Positions 26,285 through 39,700 of a stretch of 64,000 nt of DNA are shown piece after piece (within the stretch, counting starts at the first letter, position 1; each line of letters opens with the position of its first letter). The translations under genes were made by a program, and so were the position numbers. This DNA is from Tanytarsus gracilentus (lineage: Eukaryota > Arthropoda > Insecta > Diptera > Chironomidae). The stretch spans positions 248,001 through 312,000 of the forward strand of contig JAXRKN010000019.1 of assembly GCA_038502055.1 (NCBI GenBank), given 5' to 3'. The notes beneath the pieces are model-generated. The model was not told the origin of the DNA, made no database searches, and worked only from the letters and a program-made list of their open reading frames with translations.

Positions 26285-27007
26285 TTACACTCTTTCATGC
26301 ACTTCCTCCCTCCAGGGTGAACAGGTTTGCTCCAATTTTCTTTTCAAGTGTGAAATTTCATCTCTCATGTCACTCAATTGATTAAAAATTCTCTCTTGAT
26401 GCTTCATCAGCAAATAACTTGTTTGTTCACATCTAAATTCAATGTTGGCAATTAAAGTTGCAACTCCAGCTTGATCACTAGCTTCTCCAGAATGACATGG
26501 ATTATTGATAAAATTCAAATTGATGAGTTTTCGAAGCTTTTCAAAGGCACCACTCGCAACATTTTTAATTTTATTATTCTCCAAAAAAATCCACTCGAGA
26601 TTTGGATTGAGATCAAATAAATCAACTTCAATGACTTCAATGTCATTCGATCCCAGCCAAAGATTCTTCAATTTAGCGCCGAATGGCTTTAAATCATTGC
26701 TGGTAATTTCTTTTAGGTTTGCGTGGTCAATTTGAACAGTCTCTAAGTTTCTTAGAACATTTTCGAGGTTTTGAGGAAAATAATTCACGACTAAGAAACC
26801 CGAGTAGAAAACTTTCACATCATCATAAGATTTCCTCTCCGAAATTTGTCCATAAATTCTCTTCACAAAGCGATCGCCTTCCCTCGCGGTAATTTGAAGT
26901 GACTTTGCCTCGCACTTATAGCCATAGTAGGAATCTTTTAAGTCACACTCGATCACAATCGCTTCGTGTTTCACTATCAAGGAAATGAACAAAAATAAAA
27001 ACTTCAT
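26285..27007 (-). CDS. Small secreted leucine-rich repeat protein
   Basis: Single exon, 240 residues, starting at the ATG before KFLFLFISLIVKHEA, a signal peptide; the open frame runs upstream to 27085 without an ATG. The mature N terminus has IECDLKDSYYGYKCEA with two cysteines. LRR units follow: PQNLENVLRNLETVQIDHA, LKEITSNDLKPFGAKLKNLW, LGSNDIEVIEVDLFDLNP, NLEWIFLENNKIKNVASGAF and EKLRKLINLNFINNPC. The C-terminal 60 residues are charged and heptad-like (ISHLKRKLEQ). The layout matches a secreted LRR family that is abundant in nematoceran flies, whose members bind proteins outside the cell; some mosquito LRR proteins with coiled coils act in immunity, but these are not clearly that subgroup. 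Role here unknown. Confidence 0.85.
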   Translation of the reverse strand: MKFLFLFISLIVKHEAIVIECDLKDSYYGYKCEAKSLQITAREGDRFVKRIYGQISERKSYDDVKVFYSGFLVVNYFPQNLENVLRNLETVQIDHANLKEITSNDLKPFGAKLKNLWLGSNDIEVIEVDLFDLNPNLEWIFLENNKIKNVASGAFEKLRKLINLNFINNPCHSGEASDQAGVATLIANIEFRCEQTSYLLMKHQERIFNQLSDMRDEISHLKRKLEQTCSPWREEVHERV

Positions 27008-28461
27008 TGCGAAACTTGATTTTTTGGAAGTGAAGGCTGAGAAGTCAAAAAATAAACTGGAATCTTTCTGTCGATTTTGTCTCACCTTATAGCCGTGCGA
27101 CAGTCAAAATTTTATTCGTGAACATTCTGAAAATGCAAAAAAAATCAAAACTTTTTCAGTTATGAGTCTTTAAATAATTAATTCCAAATCTCCATCAGCA
27201 GTAAGCTCTTTTTTTGGCATAAATCTGACACAGCCAGCAACACAAACCACTGTAACGATGACGGCAACATCAGCATCAAAGAACTTGTCGCTCTATTGAG
27301 AGATTCAAAAGAATTTAGAGAGAAAGACAGGCAGCATGAAAAAAGGCAATTAAATCTTTTTAAACCGTGACGTGCCACACTGCAGCCACCAGCCGTGCGC
27401 GACATTGATTTTTTTTAATAAATTGAAAATTTCGCTATCAAAAGAAGCTACTTGAGAATTATGGAATCAAAAAGACTTTCTGTCAATTTTTGACTGCAAT
27501 CATGAAAAATATCGTTAAAATTTAAATTGATTTTTTCTTCTTTTTTTTCAGGGGAGAGGGACTGCTATTTTTTGTAGCACGCAATTTAATTTTTTATTAT
27601 AAATTTTTGTAACTTAGAGTTAAGTGCATGACTCAGTCCCACACCCCTGAATTTTTTCTTCTTCGTAAAACTTAGAGAAACTTTTTCATATTTAAATGTG
27701 TGGCAAGTTAGGCACGACATGAAAATTATCGCATTATGATGATGATGTGAGAGAGATGACCATTAGATAGCTCAAAAAATGAAAATATAAAAAAATTAAA
27801 TATTTTATAAATATAGTTTTCACTCCTTGCATCTTTTTTATTCTTCAGATTTTTTAATTCAATCTTTTCTCTTGGACATCGCACGCAAATGTTGTTTTTT
27901 GGTTTCTTTTGTTGAAAGAAGAAAAATTGACACATTATGCAGATGCGGATGGCATGTCCAGAGATTTGAGATTTATTGTTAGACATTTATAGACTTATAG
28001 CCAGTATTTTTAATAATAATTTTATGAATGCCAAGACAGAAATTTTATTTTAGGTTTTTTTCAATAAGACAAAAATTTATAGTTTTTTTGTTGGATTTAG
28101 ATTTAGATTTAAATCATAAATAAAAGATTAATATGATGTGATGATGTTCCATTTAAGAAAGTACCATTGAAATTTAATGTTGATGATGGTCACGCGACGA
28201 ATGTTTTACACCCTAACGTATTTTTTGTGCAAATTAAGTGTTCGCATACGTTGTCATGGTTTTCGAGTGCTTTCAATAACACTCGATTGTTACCGCATTC
28301 AGTCGAAATAAACAGTAGTAGCTGGATGTTTATTTAGCTTGGATATTCTTGAATTATTTTTACATTCTGTGGAAATAAAATTTTAAATTAAAAATTATCG
28401 AATTATTAATTAAATTCAATTTAGTAAAATGTGAGAGAAAAGTTAAAATGCATAATCAAAA
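27008..28461. other. Divergent intergenic region between the LRR gene and Cep131
   Basis: Carries the promoters of both flanking genes. No TATA plus initiator pair stood out. A dispersed-motif copy (inverse form, AGTCCCACACCCCTGA) is at 27635-27650. An open frame at 27178-27405 (minus) is rich in S, L and C but has no matching family and is not called. Confidence 0.4.
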
Positions 28462-31400
28462 ATGGAGTTGTGCCTTAATGGATCTCAGGTTGTTGTATAT
28501 TCTTATAGTATTTTTTAATTATGACTTTAGCTCATGATAAAAATTATAAAATATTTTTTCAAATTTGTTTTGGTCATTTTTACCCTCTCAGATTAGCCTA
28601 GCAACGCGTGAAAAACTACCACAATCAACAATAAACTACCCTAACATATCGCGCCCCTCATCGGCCTCACTCAGTTACCAACGAAATAAATCATTATCGA
28701 AAAATCGAAATCGACCGCTTTCAGCTGACAGTCGATTTCTTAAGAAAAATTTGAGTGGAAAGTTTACGAGTGGATTTGATGTAAGTTTAATTATTTTCGT
28801 GATTGAAATTTTAATAAAACTTTTTTTAAAGCGGGAAATTTGCTCATCAACAAACTTTTACAACTCAGTAAAAAACGAATCGCATGCTAGTTTTTCTGGA
28901 AAATTAACGGCAAAAATGCAGTCAAATTTTCACGAGAAAAGCACTTCAAAAGACTTCGAAGAGAGTGAACCAAAAATTAATAAACAAATAAAGCCGACAT
29001 TTAATATTTCGTCAAATCTTCGTCGACCAAACTCGTTGGATTTATCGATGGACTCAAGATCATCAAACAAATCAATTAATAATGGCAAAAAGTCATTGAC
29101 TTACGATTTGTGGGTTAATGAAAATATCACAAAGTCAAATGAGAATGCAAACAGTAAAAAAATCGATTTAGCTGGAAGAGTTTCGTTTAGGTAAGAAAAA
29201 TTTATTAATTATCTAGTGAAAAATAATTTCTAATCCTCTTTACTCGCACAAATATTTCCATCGGTCACTACTCATGCGAACATATACAAGATATGTATAT
29301 ATGTGATTGCATTCTAAAAACATGCAAAGTATTCAATTTTTGAAGAAGTTCAAATTCAAAGTGACCGTTAATATCAAAAAATATAGCGTGTAAATATTTT
29401 TAATTATTTTTACAGCACAAACGACGTATATGAAATCTTCGATTACAGTGACGTTGAAACTGAATCAAGTCATACTGAAAATGAATTTAAATCTCAAGTT
29501 GAAGGGAATTCAGAAAAACTCAACGTGTCTTCCTTCAAATCAGATCCATTTCATTCTCAATATACACCAAATTCAAAGCCATACATCAAAGAACATTTTA
29601 TGGAAAGTAATTCCGATAATGAAACTGACGAATTTCGATTAACTCCAAAAGACGATGAGAAGAAGTCGATCAAAGTTGGCGAGATACAAATGAATAATTT
29701 GAAGAACAAAGAAACTTCAACGAGATTTAGTGACTTTTCTAATCCAGTCATTAAAAATTATTTAAAAGCTAAAGAGCAGCAAATTGGAGAGACTTCAAGC
29801 AGAAAAATCAATGATTTGTCAAAAAAGCCGAAAAACTTTCAGGATTTAGTTAAAGCTAAATTAAACAATCACCAAAGTCTCTCGTCATCAAAATCAGCGC
29901 CACCAAAGACAATTCGAACTAATTTCGATCGTACTAAAAAACCTCAATCAGCACTATCGAAAACACCTCAACACGGTCGTCAAGATTCGACATTAAATGA
30001 ATTTCAAATTGAAAAAGTAGTAAGCTGGATGACGGTCAATGATGATAATTTTGAGTCAGAGTTTGAGTACAGTGTAACTGGACATGACAATGAAGAGAAA
30101 TCATCGATGGCAAAAAATGACTCAACTTATAAAGAAATTACTGATTTTATTAAAGGTTTGTTAGTTAAATTAATTTTCCAAGGGATGGGACACTCAAAAT
30201 ATTTAATCCATAAATATCTTTAAATATTGCGAGTTGAAAACTTTGAAACTTTTTGATCTCAACAGAAATCGAGCACGAACGAAATGACACCGAAGACTTT
30301 AAAGCTCTAAAAACCGATGTTGAATTTAAATTAAATACAATTTTAAATTCAATCGAATCAGCGTCAACTGGCGATGAAAAAAGTCCAACAACTGAAATTA
30401 ATGAAATTTCAAAAATGAGGTGATCTAAAATAATTTTTAAAAAATAATTTTAATTGTTAGTAAAATATTAAGTAACAGCAGCACGACAACGAGGGATGAA
30501 ATTTTCTCATTTCTGGACAAAGTTGATTCATCATGCGAAAAAGCACTAATTGATGTTAAAAGTGGAGCTCTTGAAAGAGACAACATGGAACTGGAATTTG
30601 CACTCGAGCCAGACAGCGTGATTGAAAATATTCCAAAGTAAGTAAATAAGCTGGAAACTCTTAAGGTTCAAATTTGATTCTTTTGAATATTGCAAAATCT
30701 AAAATTTAATATTGCGAGTTTCCCTGCCCTTGAAAAAAATATTTATGATTTATATTATTTATAATGAATTAAACAGGGGTAGAAGCTCTGAACATCCAAA
30801 TTAGATTTTTAAATTTATTGAATTATTGTAAGATATCTATATTTAACATTGAGAGTTTTCCACTCTTCGAAAAATATTTATAAAAATTCACTTCTTTTTT
30901 ATTTAGAATTTCTGATCTCCTGACTCTCCCCAATCACCAACTCGCCCGTCGAGTAGTGACACTCTCTCTCCGCGCAAATGAACTTTACAATGCAATTCAA
31001 CTCAGTAAAGAACATGTCGCGAATGTTCGAGGTGAAAAAGCCAAAGCAGTCCGACTCGAAAAGCTCGCAACTCAAAATAAACTCAAAGAGCAAAAGAAAC
31101 ATTATGAAGAAATTACAAGACGTCATCAAGTGTTTATTGAGCAATTAATTAAAGATAAAGCTGCACTATGTGAGAAAGTCGCTCAAATAACGAGACGTAT
31201 TGACAGTCAAAATCAAGCTTGGGAGCATCGACTAAAGGCCGAAGTTGAAAGAGTTAAAGAACAAGCTTTGGCTGGTGAGAAAATTCGTCGTCAAAAGTGG
31301 GTGAGCGAGAACACGAAAAAAATCAAAGAATTAACAGTGAAAGGACTCGAGCTCGAAATTAATAAAATGACTTCAAGTCACAAACATGAAATCGAAGAAC

Positions 31401-32575
31401 TAAAGAGACAAAATCAAATTGATGTTATCACAGCTGTTGATGAAATGAAGGAGAAATGCGATAGATCTGAAAAAGTCGTTCGTGAAACTTATGCATCAGA
31501 GCGTGAACAAGCAATTGAGAGAGAAAGAAAAGCGATTAAAGATCGATATGAAAAACAGCTCGATGATGAGAGAAAATCAGCAGAAATGCAGAGATTAAGA
31601 ATGACGAAAGACTTTGAGAGTGAAAAGGATCGACTTTACAGTGAGTTGAGGGAAAAAGAGCATCAGTTTGAGATGAGAAAGGAAGAGTTGATAAATGAAA
31701 GGTTGGAACTTGTTGAAGAAACAACGGAAAGTTATAAAGAAAAACTCAAACAGCGAGAATCGAAACATCAACTTGAATTAACAAAAATGCAAGAACAGTA
31801 TGAGCAAGATTTTAAAATTTGGAAGCGTGATTTTGAGAGTAAAGTCAAGTTGAGGGAATCTGAGAGAGAAAATCAAATTCGAGAGCAGTATCGACTTGAA
31901 AGAGATCGACAAATTGATGCGATTGTTAATAAAGTTGACAGTGAGGCGTTGAAAAATCAGCAAGATCTTGAAATAAAATTGAAGTGAGTATTTTTTTAAT
32001 ATTTTTAGGGTGGTTGCGCCTAATTTCTATACACTTGTAATAAATTATTTTCAATTTTAATTTCTCCGCAGTCGAATGAAAGAAAAGTTTGAAAATGAAG
32101 TTATGTCACTTGAGAGTTCGGAGAAGACGATTAAAGACAAATATATGGAAACGCGAACAAAATTAGCTGAAAGTGACGCAAATAATCAAAATTTGAAAGC
32201 TATTGTAACACAATTAGAGTTGCAACTTAATCATACCACAAAGGTTTGCGATTTTTAGATTTAATATTTATTTTATCAAAAAATTTTATCTTTTTTATCA
32301 AAATTAAAATTAATCACTAGATTTGCGAGAAGTTCACCGCCGAGAAAGACAACCTTCGTGAAGAAACTCGCAACGAAGTTAAAAATGAGCTTGAGACCAA
32401 CAGAAAAAATCATGAGATGGAAATTCAGAGAATTTATTCACGAGTTCAGGCCGCAATTCAAAAGAAAGAACTTCAAATTGAACTTTTACAGAAGGAAAAT
32501 TCGAGCTTGAGAGAAAGAAATCTCAAACTTGATGCGATCATCAGGCAACAGAGAAAAGATTACTGCACTAAATGA
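28462..32575 (+). CDS. dila: Centrosomal protein Cep131 / dilatory orthologue
   Basis: Nine exons: 28462-28488, 28592-28780, 28832-29190, 29416-30155, 30266-30419, 30461-30637, 30907-31983, 32072-32243 and 32321-32575. All junctions agree in phase and the sum is 3150 bases (1049 residues; human and fly relatives are about 1080-1110). The N-terminal half is serine-rich, low-complexity and basic (SRPSSASLSYQ, RPNSLDLSMDS). The C-terminal half is a long charged coiled coil containing QKWVSENTKKIKELTVKGLE, the signature of the CEP131/AZI1 family. The family works at centriolar satellites, basal bodies and the ciliary transition zone; in flies it is needed for sensory cilia and sperm flagella. The first coding exon encodes only nine residues (MELCLNGSQ). 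The acceptor of exon 6 could instead be at 30472, dropping four residues. Family call is strong. Confidence 0.88.
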
Positions 32576-33518
32576 TGGTTTTTGAGTGACATATGGAGGG
32601 ATAAAAAATAAAAATATTGATTAAAAATTTTATCATTAAATTTTGATAAATTTCAGAATTTTAAAAAATTTTTAGACTGATTTGACATGAAAATTTTTAT
32701 TATTCCATAAATATAAAATCCAAAAACTTTTCCATTCAACAAAGATTTATTTTTCATTCTAGCTTAGCAACATCAAGGGTTTCCACCCTCAACTACCTCA
32801 ACCTCATCATCATCAACATAAATTTTCAAGCAAAAAAAAGTGGAATTAAATTCCCATGATGGTTGCAACGCACATCACAATAATAGGACGTTGTATAAAA
32901 CCCCTTGTGCATGTGCGTGGGTTGCCAAGATGCTAATCCCACTATTGTGCAGATAAAAAAGGGGGATTGTAGCAGATGGTTAAAATTGTGCATGCACATG
33001 ACTCGAATCTAATTTATTAATGATTGATTCGATGAAATGAAAAATTATTAATTCCTGCATCACTACGGATGCTTTTTTACCGCTTCGATGCACTGTTGGA
33101 TTGATGAATGAATCAGGTTGATATATGTGACATTAGATTTTATGGAGATTCTGTAATTATTTTGGGTGAATAAATTGTTGATGAGGAAAGAAGTTTGATT
33201 AAAAATTTTCACAAAAGGGGAATTTGTGAAATCAGAAAATCGATGAAGATTGATGCCATGCAAAAAAGTTAGAGAGGATTAAAGAAAATTTTAACAGAGG
33301 TTTGAGTCGATCGACTTCAACTGCGGGAAATTTAACTTTAATTATTTGCTTGATTGAATAAAAGTTAGCACGCTGAAATAAACCAAAAAGACGTTTATCT
33401 TTAATTATTTTTGTTTAAATTTTTAATAAAAAATATTTATTTTTATTTCAAAATTTCATTAAATATTTTAAAAAATTTAAAATATAATTTGAGTTAAACT
33501 TTTTGTTCCACAAATATT
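32576..33518. other. Intergenic region downstream of Cep131
   Basis: Contains the Cep131 3' UTR and a dispersed-motif copy (AAGGGTTTCCACCCTC, 32775-32790), here forming a small palindrome. No gene seen. Confidence 0.4.
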
Positions 33519-33745
33519 TTAATTTCTTGCGATATTAAAAAATAATTTGAAAATTACTGCGGAAAATAATATAAAGCTCGGAAAAATCTGCATTCCACTT
33601 GCTATGGTTGTAGTGTTTGTCGTTGGTGAAGTAACTTGAGCATTAACCAAGCTCAAAAATGAAACCAACAAAATTGCAAAAATTAACCTAAAAAAATAAT
33701 TTTTTATTACTAATAAATCAAACTCTAAAAATTTTCTTACTTCAT
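33519..33745 (-). CDS. 57-residue mini-protein with signal peptide, Thr-rich middle and hydrophobic tail
   Basis: CDS is complement of 33741-33745 and 33519-33687. The first coding exon is only five bases (ATGAA) followed by GTAAGA; the acceptor TTTTTTTAG restores a lysine codon. The product starts MKLIFAILLVSFLSLVNA, a clean signal peptide. It continues with a short QVTSPTTNTTTIASG spacer that could carry O-linked sugars, then a hydrophobic stretch PSFILFSAVIFKLFF, and ends in basic residues before TAA. This plan (signal, Ser/Thr stub, hydrophobic tail) fits a GPI-anchored or single-pass surface peptide. I recognise no family. The intron is 53 bp, typical of this window. The frame is short, so chance cannot be fully excluded, but signal peptide, splice sites and phase agree. 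Confidence 0.6.
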
Positions 33746-36700
33746 TTTAAAATTTTACTTGCAAACTCTTCAGAATATCGACTAGAAATGTTTCTTTTAC
33801 AGTTTTGAATGCAAGGTGAAAAATATAGATAAAAATTTATCTTAAGATAAAAATTCAATAGAAATTGATAAAATTAATCAACTTTTATCAAATGACTCAC
33901 TTTTAAAAAGTAAAGTTTGTTTGTCAATGAAATTGATGACGACAAGGATGACGATTTTCTCGCATTTCATCGCTTTATGCGCTTCGAAGCAAATTATTAA
34001 CCAATATTGAACCCTTCACAAAACAAAACTCACCCCAGCAATAATTTGAAATTAATCCTATGAAATTAAAATTCATGTTTTGCATGCATGTTTAATGTCC
34101 TTGAATGATTCATCGTTGAATGTTTTTTATGTGAAATTTCGTTCTGTACTGACAAATCCATGAATTGAGTTTTAAATCCCAGGAGGCATCATAACTTCCA
34201 TAATTAGATTTCTATCCTTCTCTCTTTTCTTTGTTGCTGAATTTAAAATTCTAGTGCTGAAGGGGAAAAGTGTGCGTGGACGGATGTACATGATTGAGAC
34301 TTAAGTTAGCAAGGCAATTTTCACACATGTGACAAAAAGTGTTTTGGGAATTGTAGTTTTGTGCGAATGAGATATGTCTTTCTATTTTATAGATTTTTTC
34401 ATATTATTTTACGTGATTTTTAATTAATAATTAGTTATCACCTCAAAGGTAAAAATCATAAAATTCAGTAGGTGAATATCGATATTTGCCGTATCGGTTA
34501 CTTCCGACACCTTTCTGTGATTTTTGTGAAAATAAAATAATAAAGTGAATAATTTTTTTATAGCGGAACTTGTTATCGATACTGTCATTAAACACAGTTT
34601 ATTGTTGCATCGCATGTCAATTTATTTCAGGCAAAATTAAGCAATGCATGAATTTGCGAATTTCACTTTTGTGTTATGTCATTGTATTTTATGGTTTGTT
34701 TCATCACTTTTGGGAGGTTCTTTTGAAGTTAAAAATATTTGTAGATTATTTTTTGATATTTTACAAAATGTGTCAACGGTGTCCGTAGGTGAAAAATATT
34801 TCATAAACAAGCCGACGTCATTGTCCTCCTAAAATAGACCACACCAAACTCAATTTGGGACTTCAAAGTCTATTTAAGTGAGCCGTAATCATTTCCTAAA
34901 AATATTTCGGCTTTCAATTATTCAAAGTCATAACGTTAGCTGGTCATTTCTTATCTCCCGTCGATCGACCATCGTTAGACAATCTTTTGTTCTGACAATA
35001 AAAGACGACATCTTACTTAAAATCATCCTTAAATATTTTCCAAACACATCGCACCACACACCAAATGTCCTTCCTTAGAAACATCATAAATTATTCTTAC
35101 TTCATGTTGCCAAAACTTTTTTGGGACTCATTTCATGGGTCTTTATGGACGTGAGTTGAACAAAAGACTGTGATTTGAAGAATTCACAGTGACACAGCAG
35201 GACTTCTAATACGTGACCACCTTGAATCGACGTCACAACAATAGAAAATATTTTTTTGGGTCTTTTTTATGTGACTCATCTGCAGTGAAATCTTTTAGCA
35301 CTTCTTAGCTATAAATTATTGTGAAACTTTTTCTTTAACAAAGATCGACTTTCAATTTGCCCTGATTCGGATTACTGAAAAGGATTTGAAATAAAAAAAG
35401 GGAATGAATATGTTGAAGGTGCATTTATTGCCATCATTTTTTATTTATTTTGTAATTTTTTCCTCTCTCTTTACATCACATTACATGTTGTGTGACATAT
35501 TTTTTCGTGAGTAAAACAGGAAGGGAAATTTATTGGTAAGAGGGGAGAGAAATTTTGTTGTCAGTAGTAGCCTAAAATGTGATGTGATTTTATTTGCAAT
35601 TTTCTAAATTATTATTGAAAATATTTTGGATTTTTTAAAAATATTTTGAAGTTATTTTTAAAAAGATTGTTAATATTAATTTTTTAACTTTCTCTAATTG
35701 AAAAACTTTTTTCTCTTTCGAAATATTGACAGCCATAAATTAATGCCCGACAGCAAAATTTACTGAATTTTCTTAACTCGCACTTCATTTTTCATTCGCA
35801 TTCTCCAACCTCGTAAATTTACAAATTTTATCCCCACTTTTTGATGTGAACAACATTGTCAAGTGCAGGATGCCATTAACATGCCTCGAGGCCGATTCAC
35901 ATAGTAGCAAGAACATTCCCTCCTCTTTTAGATACCTTTTCGCAATGATCATAAAATATTCACCCCTCGTCGCGATGAAATCCATATGAAAACATATTAA
36001 ATTCAACTTTTCAACCCTATTGTAGTGCAACTGTGACTCTGTGCTTTAAACTAAGAGAAAATTTTGGGTGGTGAAATTTTTGCAGTAAAAAAGATGCAAG
36101 GGATGACGAAAAATAATACTACTGTCGCTTCGTGCTCTAGAATCAGAAATGTTTTGAGAAAATTAATCTTTTTTCATATACAATTCGGAAATTGGTTGTG
36201 TTATGGCAACAGCAAGGGATATCATTACATGATGGAATTACATGATGCTATTTTAATAATGCATTTAAACATTTTATACGCATCATCCCCTCCATCGAAT
36301 CATCTTTCGGGTGCAACCCCTAGCTGAGATAAATTAGAAACGGAAAAAATTTAATTTCGCAGTGTTTGTTTAAATGCTTTTTGTCGAGTCATTTTAAAAG
36401 GAATGAAAATGGTTCAAATAAAAATTAAAAATTCAAGATTAAATTTTTTGATTTTAAAAGACTAAAAAATATTTTTTTTAAAATTTTTTAAAAGGGACCC
36501 TATAAATTATACTTTTTTAAAAAGTCTAAAAATATAAATTTCTATAACCTCAGACCTCTCGAATAAAAAGATTTTCAATAAAGTTCGATTTTTTGATTTT
36601 CAAAAAATCTTGTTGAAACAAATAATATCAAAAATTTTAAAACCACATGAATTTCTACAATTATTTATCTTCACAAATTTATTCACTTTCATTTCCTCTA

Positions 36701-39700
36701 CTCAAAATTTGTAATTTAATTTCATCCTCGAAAAAAAACCTATTTAAAAATGTTCTCGGAATATTAAAGAAGGAAATGTCTAAATTCTCATTTTAAACAA
36801 AATTACACGCGATCCACCCCTAAAACCACACACAATAAAACCTCATGCATGTGTACCTCATCAACAGAACAAATTGGTCTTCTTACAATGTTACACTGAA
36901 ATGCTCTTTTGTTGCAAACCGTACAGAAAACATGCAGATAACAAAGAAGTTTCCACCTTAAAAACCGGTGATCGCAAGATTGAGAGAACATTGAGTAAAG
37001 TAATTATAGATTAGCCTTTTTTTGACATATATCTCTCGTGTGTTTCACGCAACGTAAGAATTTGTAGATGGTATAACTCTATGACAGAACTTTGATGAAG
37101 GAGTAATGGAAGAAATTCCCCTGTAGTTTCATCCCAAAAATGGAACGGCTGCATGTCAATCATAATCATATATGGCTAGTTATACCATCATCTCATATAT
37201 GCGAGTTGAGACCATATGAAAGACGGCTAGTTTCGTAGTATTCAACTGTCAAGATGGTGATGGAACTTTTTTAACTAGAAAATTTATTTTCTTAAACTTA
37301 ATTATTTAAAATTTAAAAAATGAAAAACTAATTAATTTATTCCAATAGGATCCATCATTTCTTAATTTTAAGCCATACATCTTAATAAAAAATTTCCTCC
37401 TTCTTCCTTCATAAAACTGCAGTCTTTTGTCTGCTCAGACTTCTTTGTAAAAAATTTTGCCCTCTCTTAAGCTGAAGAAACCAATAATTTATAATGGGAG
37501 TTTTGAGCATACTTTAACATCGCCGATAGTTTTTACTTCTCTCTAACTGGGTAATTAAAAATTTATGACTTATGTTCGGTGCATAAATTTTTAAAAGGAG
37601 GATTTAATGCGATGTTAAAAATTTTTTGAGTAAAAGGTTAAAAATTCATGTGATGTGGAATTTTGTACAAAAATTGTTAAAATATTTTTAAATAAAGAAG
37701 TGGGACACTACGCAGTATTAAAATTTAATTTAGCAGAGTTTTAATTTAGAAAATTAAATCTACAAAACTTTAGTCAGAGACTTTTCTAACTAATTTGATA
37801 AACCACAAATACTTTTTTCTTGCACATGATATCAATATTTCATAAAATGCACCGCATGAACCCTCTCCAGAATTAATTTCCTGCATTGCTATGCTTTACT
37901 GTAAACATTAAATTAATAGAATGACTCTCGTAAATTTTTCTCTTCTTATCGTAGAAATTTTGTTTATCTTAAACAGAAGATGATGCACATCTTATTTTTA
38001 TGAGAAGTTATTTTAGTGCTAATGATATCACTTTAGATGCCATTGAAGGGTGTTGATGAACTTTTTACTTTATTGAACATTGATGATCTACATTGAGCAG
38101 TTTACCGTTGAGAATTAAATTTGAGGTTCTTAAAAAATTTAAATGCATGAAATTACGCATCACAGTCAATATCTCCATGTTGCAACATGTTGTTTACATT
38201 TATGGAAAAAAAATTCTTCAATCCCATAAAATAATGAACATTAAACAAATCGCTTTTAATAGCGGAGAAAGCAATTACTTTAAAGCATAATTTTTTATGC
38301 ATATGGGAGTAATTTTGAATGTAATTGGAATACAGTTATATTATTTTCAATAAATTCTCTTAATTTGACAAGAGAAAAAAATTTCGAAAGATTTTTTCTA
38401 CCAGCTGTAAAGCAGAAATCACCTTGATATAAAATGAGCGATCATAGAAAAATAATTAGATACTAAAACCTTTTTAAATCATTCGCATCATCTTCTCGAC
38501 AAACATTAGACATCAGACAATGATCATTAGAGACACGCAATTTCAATTCGAATCGGCAATTAACTTTAATATCATTACATAATCCGCCCCAAAAAAAATT
38601 TATAGAAAGATGATCCCACGTTGAATATCGAACACGATCCTCAACAATTATCCAATTAATCGTGAAAGAAATTATTATGTCATTAGAAGATGCTCCGGAG
38701 AGGTCACAAAATGTAAGTTTTTTCATGAAGGTAAAAGTCAGGTTTATCTTGCTTCAGGCTAAATTTATAAAAGTTAACTTTATTCAGTGAAGACGAGTTA
38801 ATATTGTAGAAAAGAAGAGATTAGGATTTTTGATACATATTCGCATACAATTTAAAGAGTGAAAAAGTCTAAAATAAATTTATTTATTCAGATGGAGAAA
38901 TAAAATTTCACTTTTAAAAATTGTCTTAAATAAATTTACAAAAATATTTAAATTTTAATATCATTCTAAAATCATACTTGATTTACCTCCACTCAAAAAA
39001 AAAGCCTTCAAACACTTTAAGTATAGAGAACGAGCAAAAAAAACATTAACCTACTAATTATATTTTTTCTGGTTCTCTTATTAGCCCGCCATCTCACTAG
39101 CTACAAAAAAGCCTTTTGCGCGGTCGTTATTTCGATATACACAAGAATTTTTCTAAAAATTCCCATCAAGGCGTTTTTTCGGGAGGGCAAGATGGTAAGA
39201 TTTATGATGTGTAATTAATAGTTCTGGTAAATCCATGCACATGCCCCTTCTAACATTACAGAGAGAGGAAAAGACACATTAGATGATTCTAAAACTCTCA
39301 CTCGTGATCGACAATTGAGTGATGGAAATCTTTCTTAGGTGAATGATACATTGTTGATATATTTCATGAGTTTTTGTTTTGTAGCGAGACGAGAAGATTT
39401 TTTTACACTCCATAAACATTTTCACATCATAATCGTTTTGGGGATTTTGTTATTCGAATGGGAGGTGTTTTGGTAATTAAGAAGAAATATTTCAAAAAAT
39501 TTAATCAATTCCAGCCATTTTAGCTAATAAAAAGTCGCTCACTCTAAAACCCATCAAAAATCTATCTATAACGATAACAATTGAGCTCTCACTTGCTCTT
39601 TAAACGTTTAATTAAATTTCTTTTCACTCCAATTCAACTCTCCTGAATAAAGCGACTCTAAATCAGCCTTTTAATCTCGAAATAATGAGCAGGGGCACAC

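Noticed and set aside
27178..27405. 75-codon open frame upstream of the LRR gene
   Set aside because: No ATG-linked signal peptide, no family and no splice partner; likely chance.
36064..36327. 87-codon open frame in the gene desert
   Set aside because: Composition looks random and there is no supporting motif, promoter or splice site.
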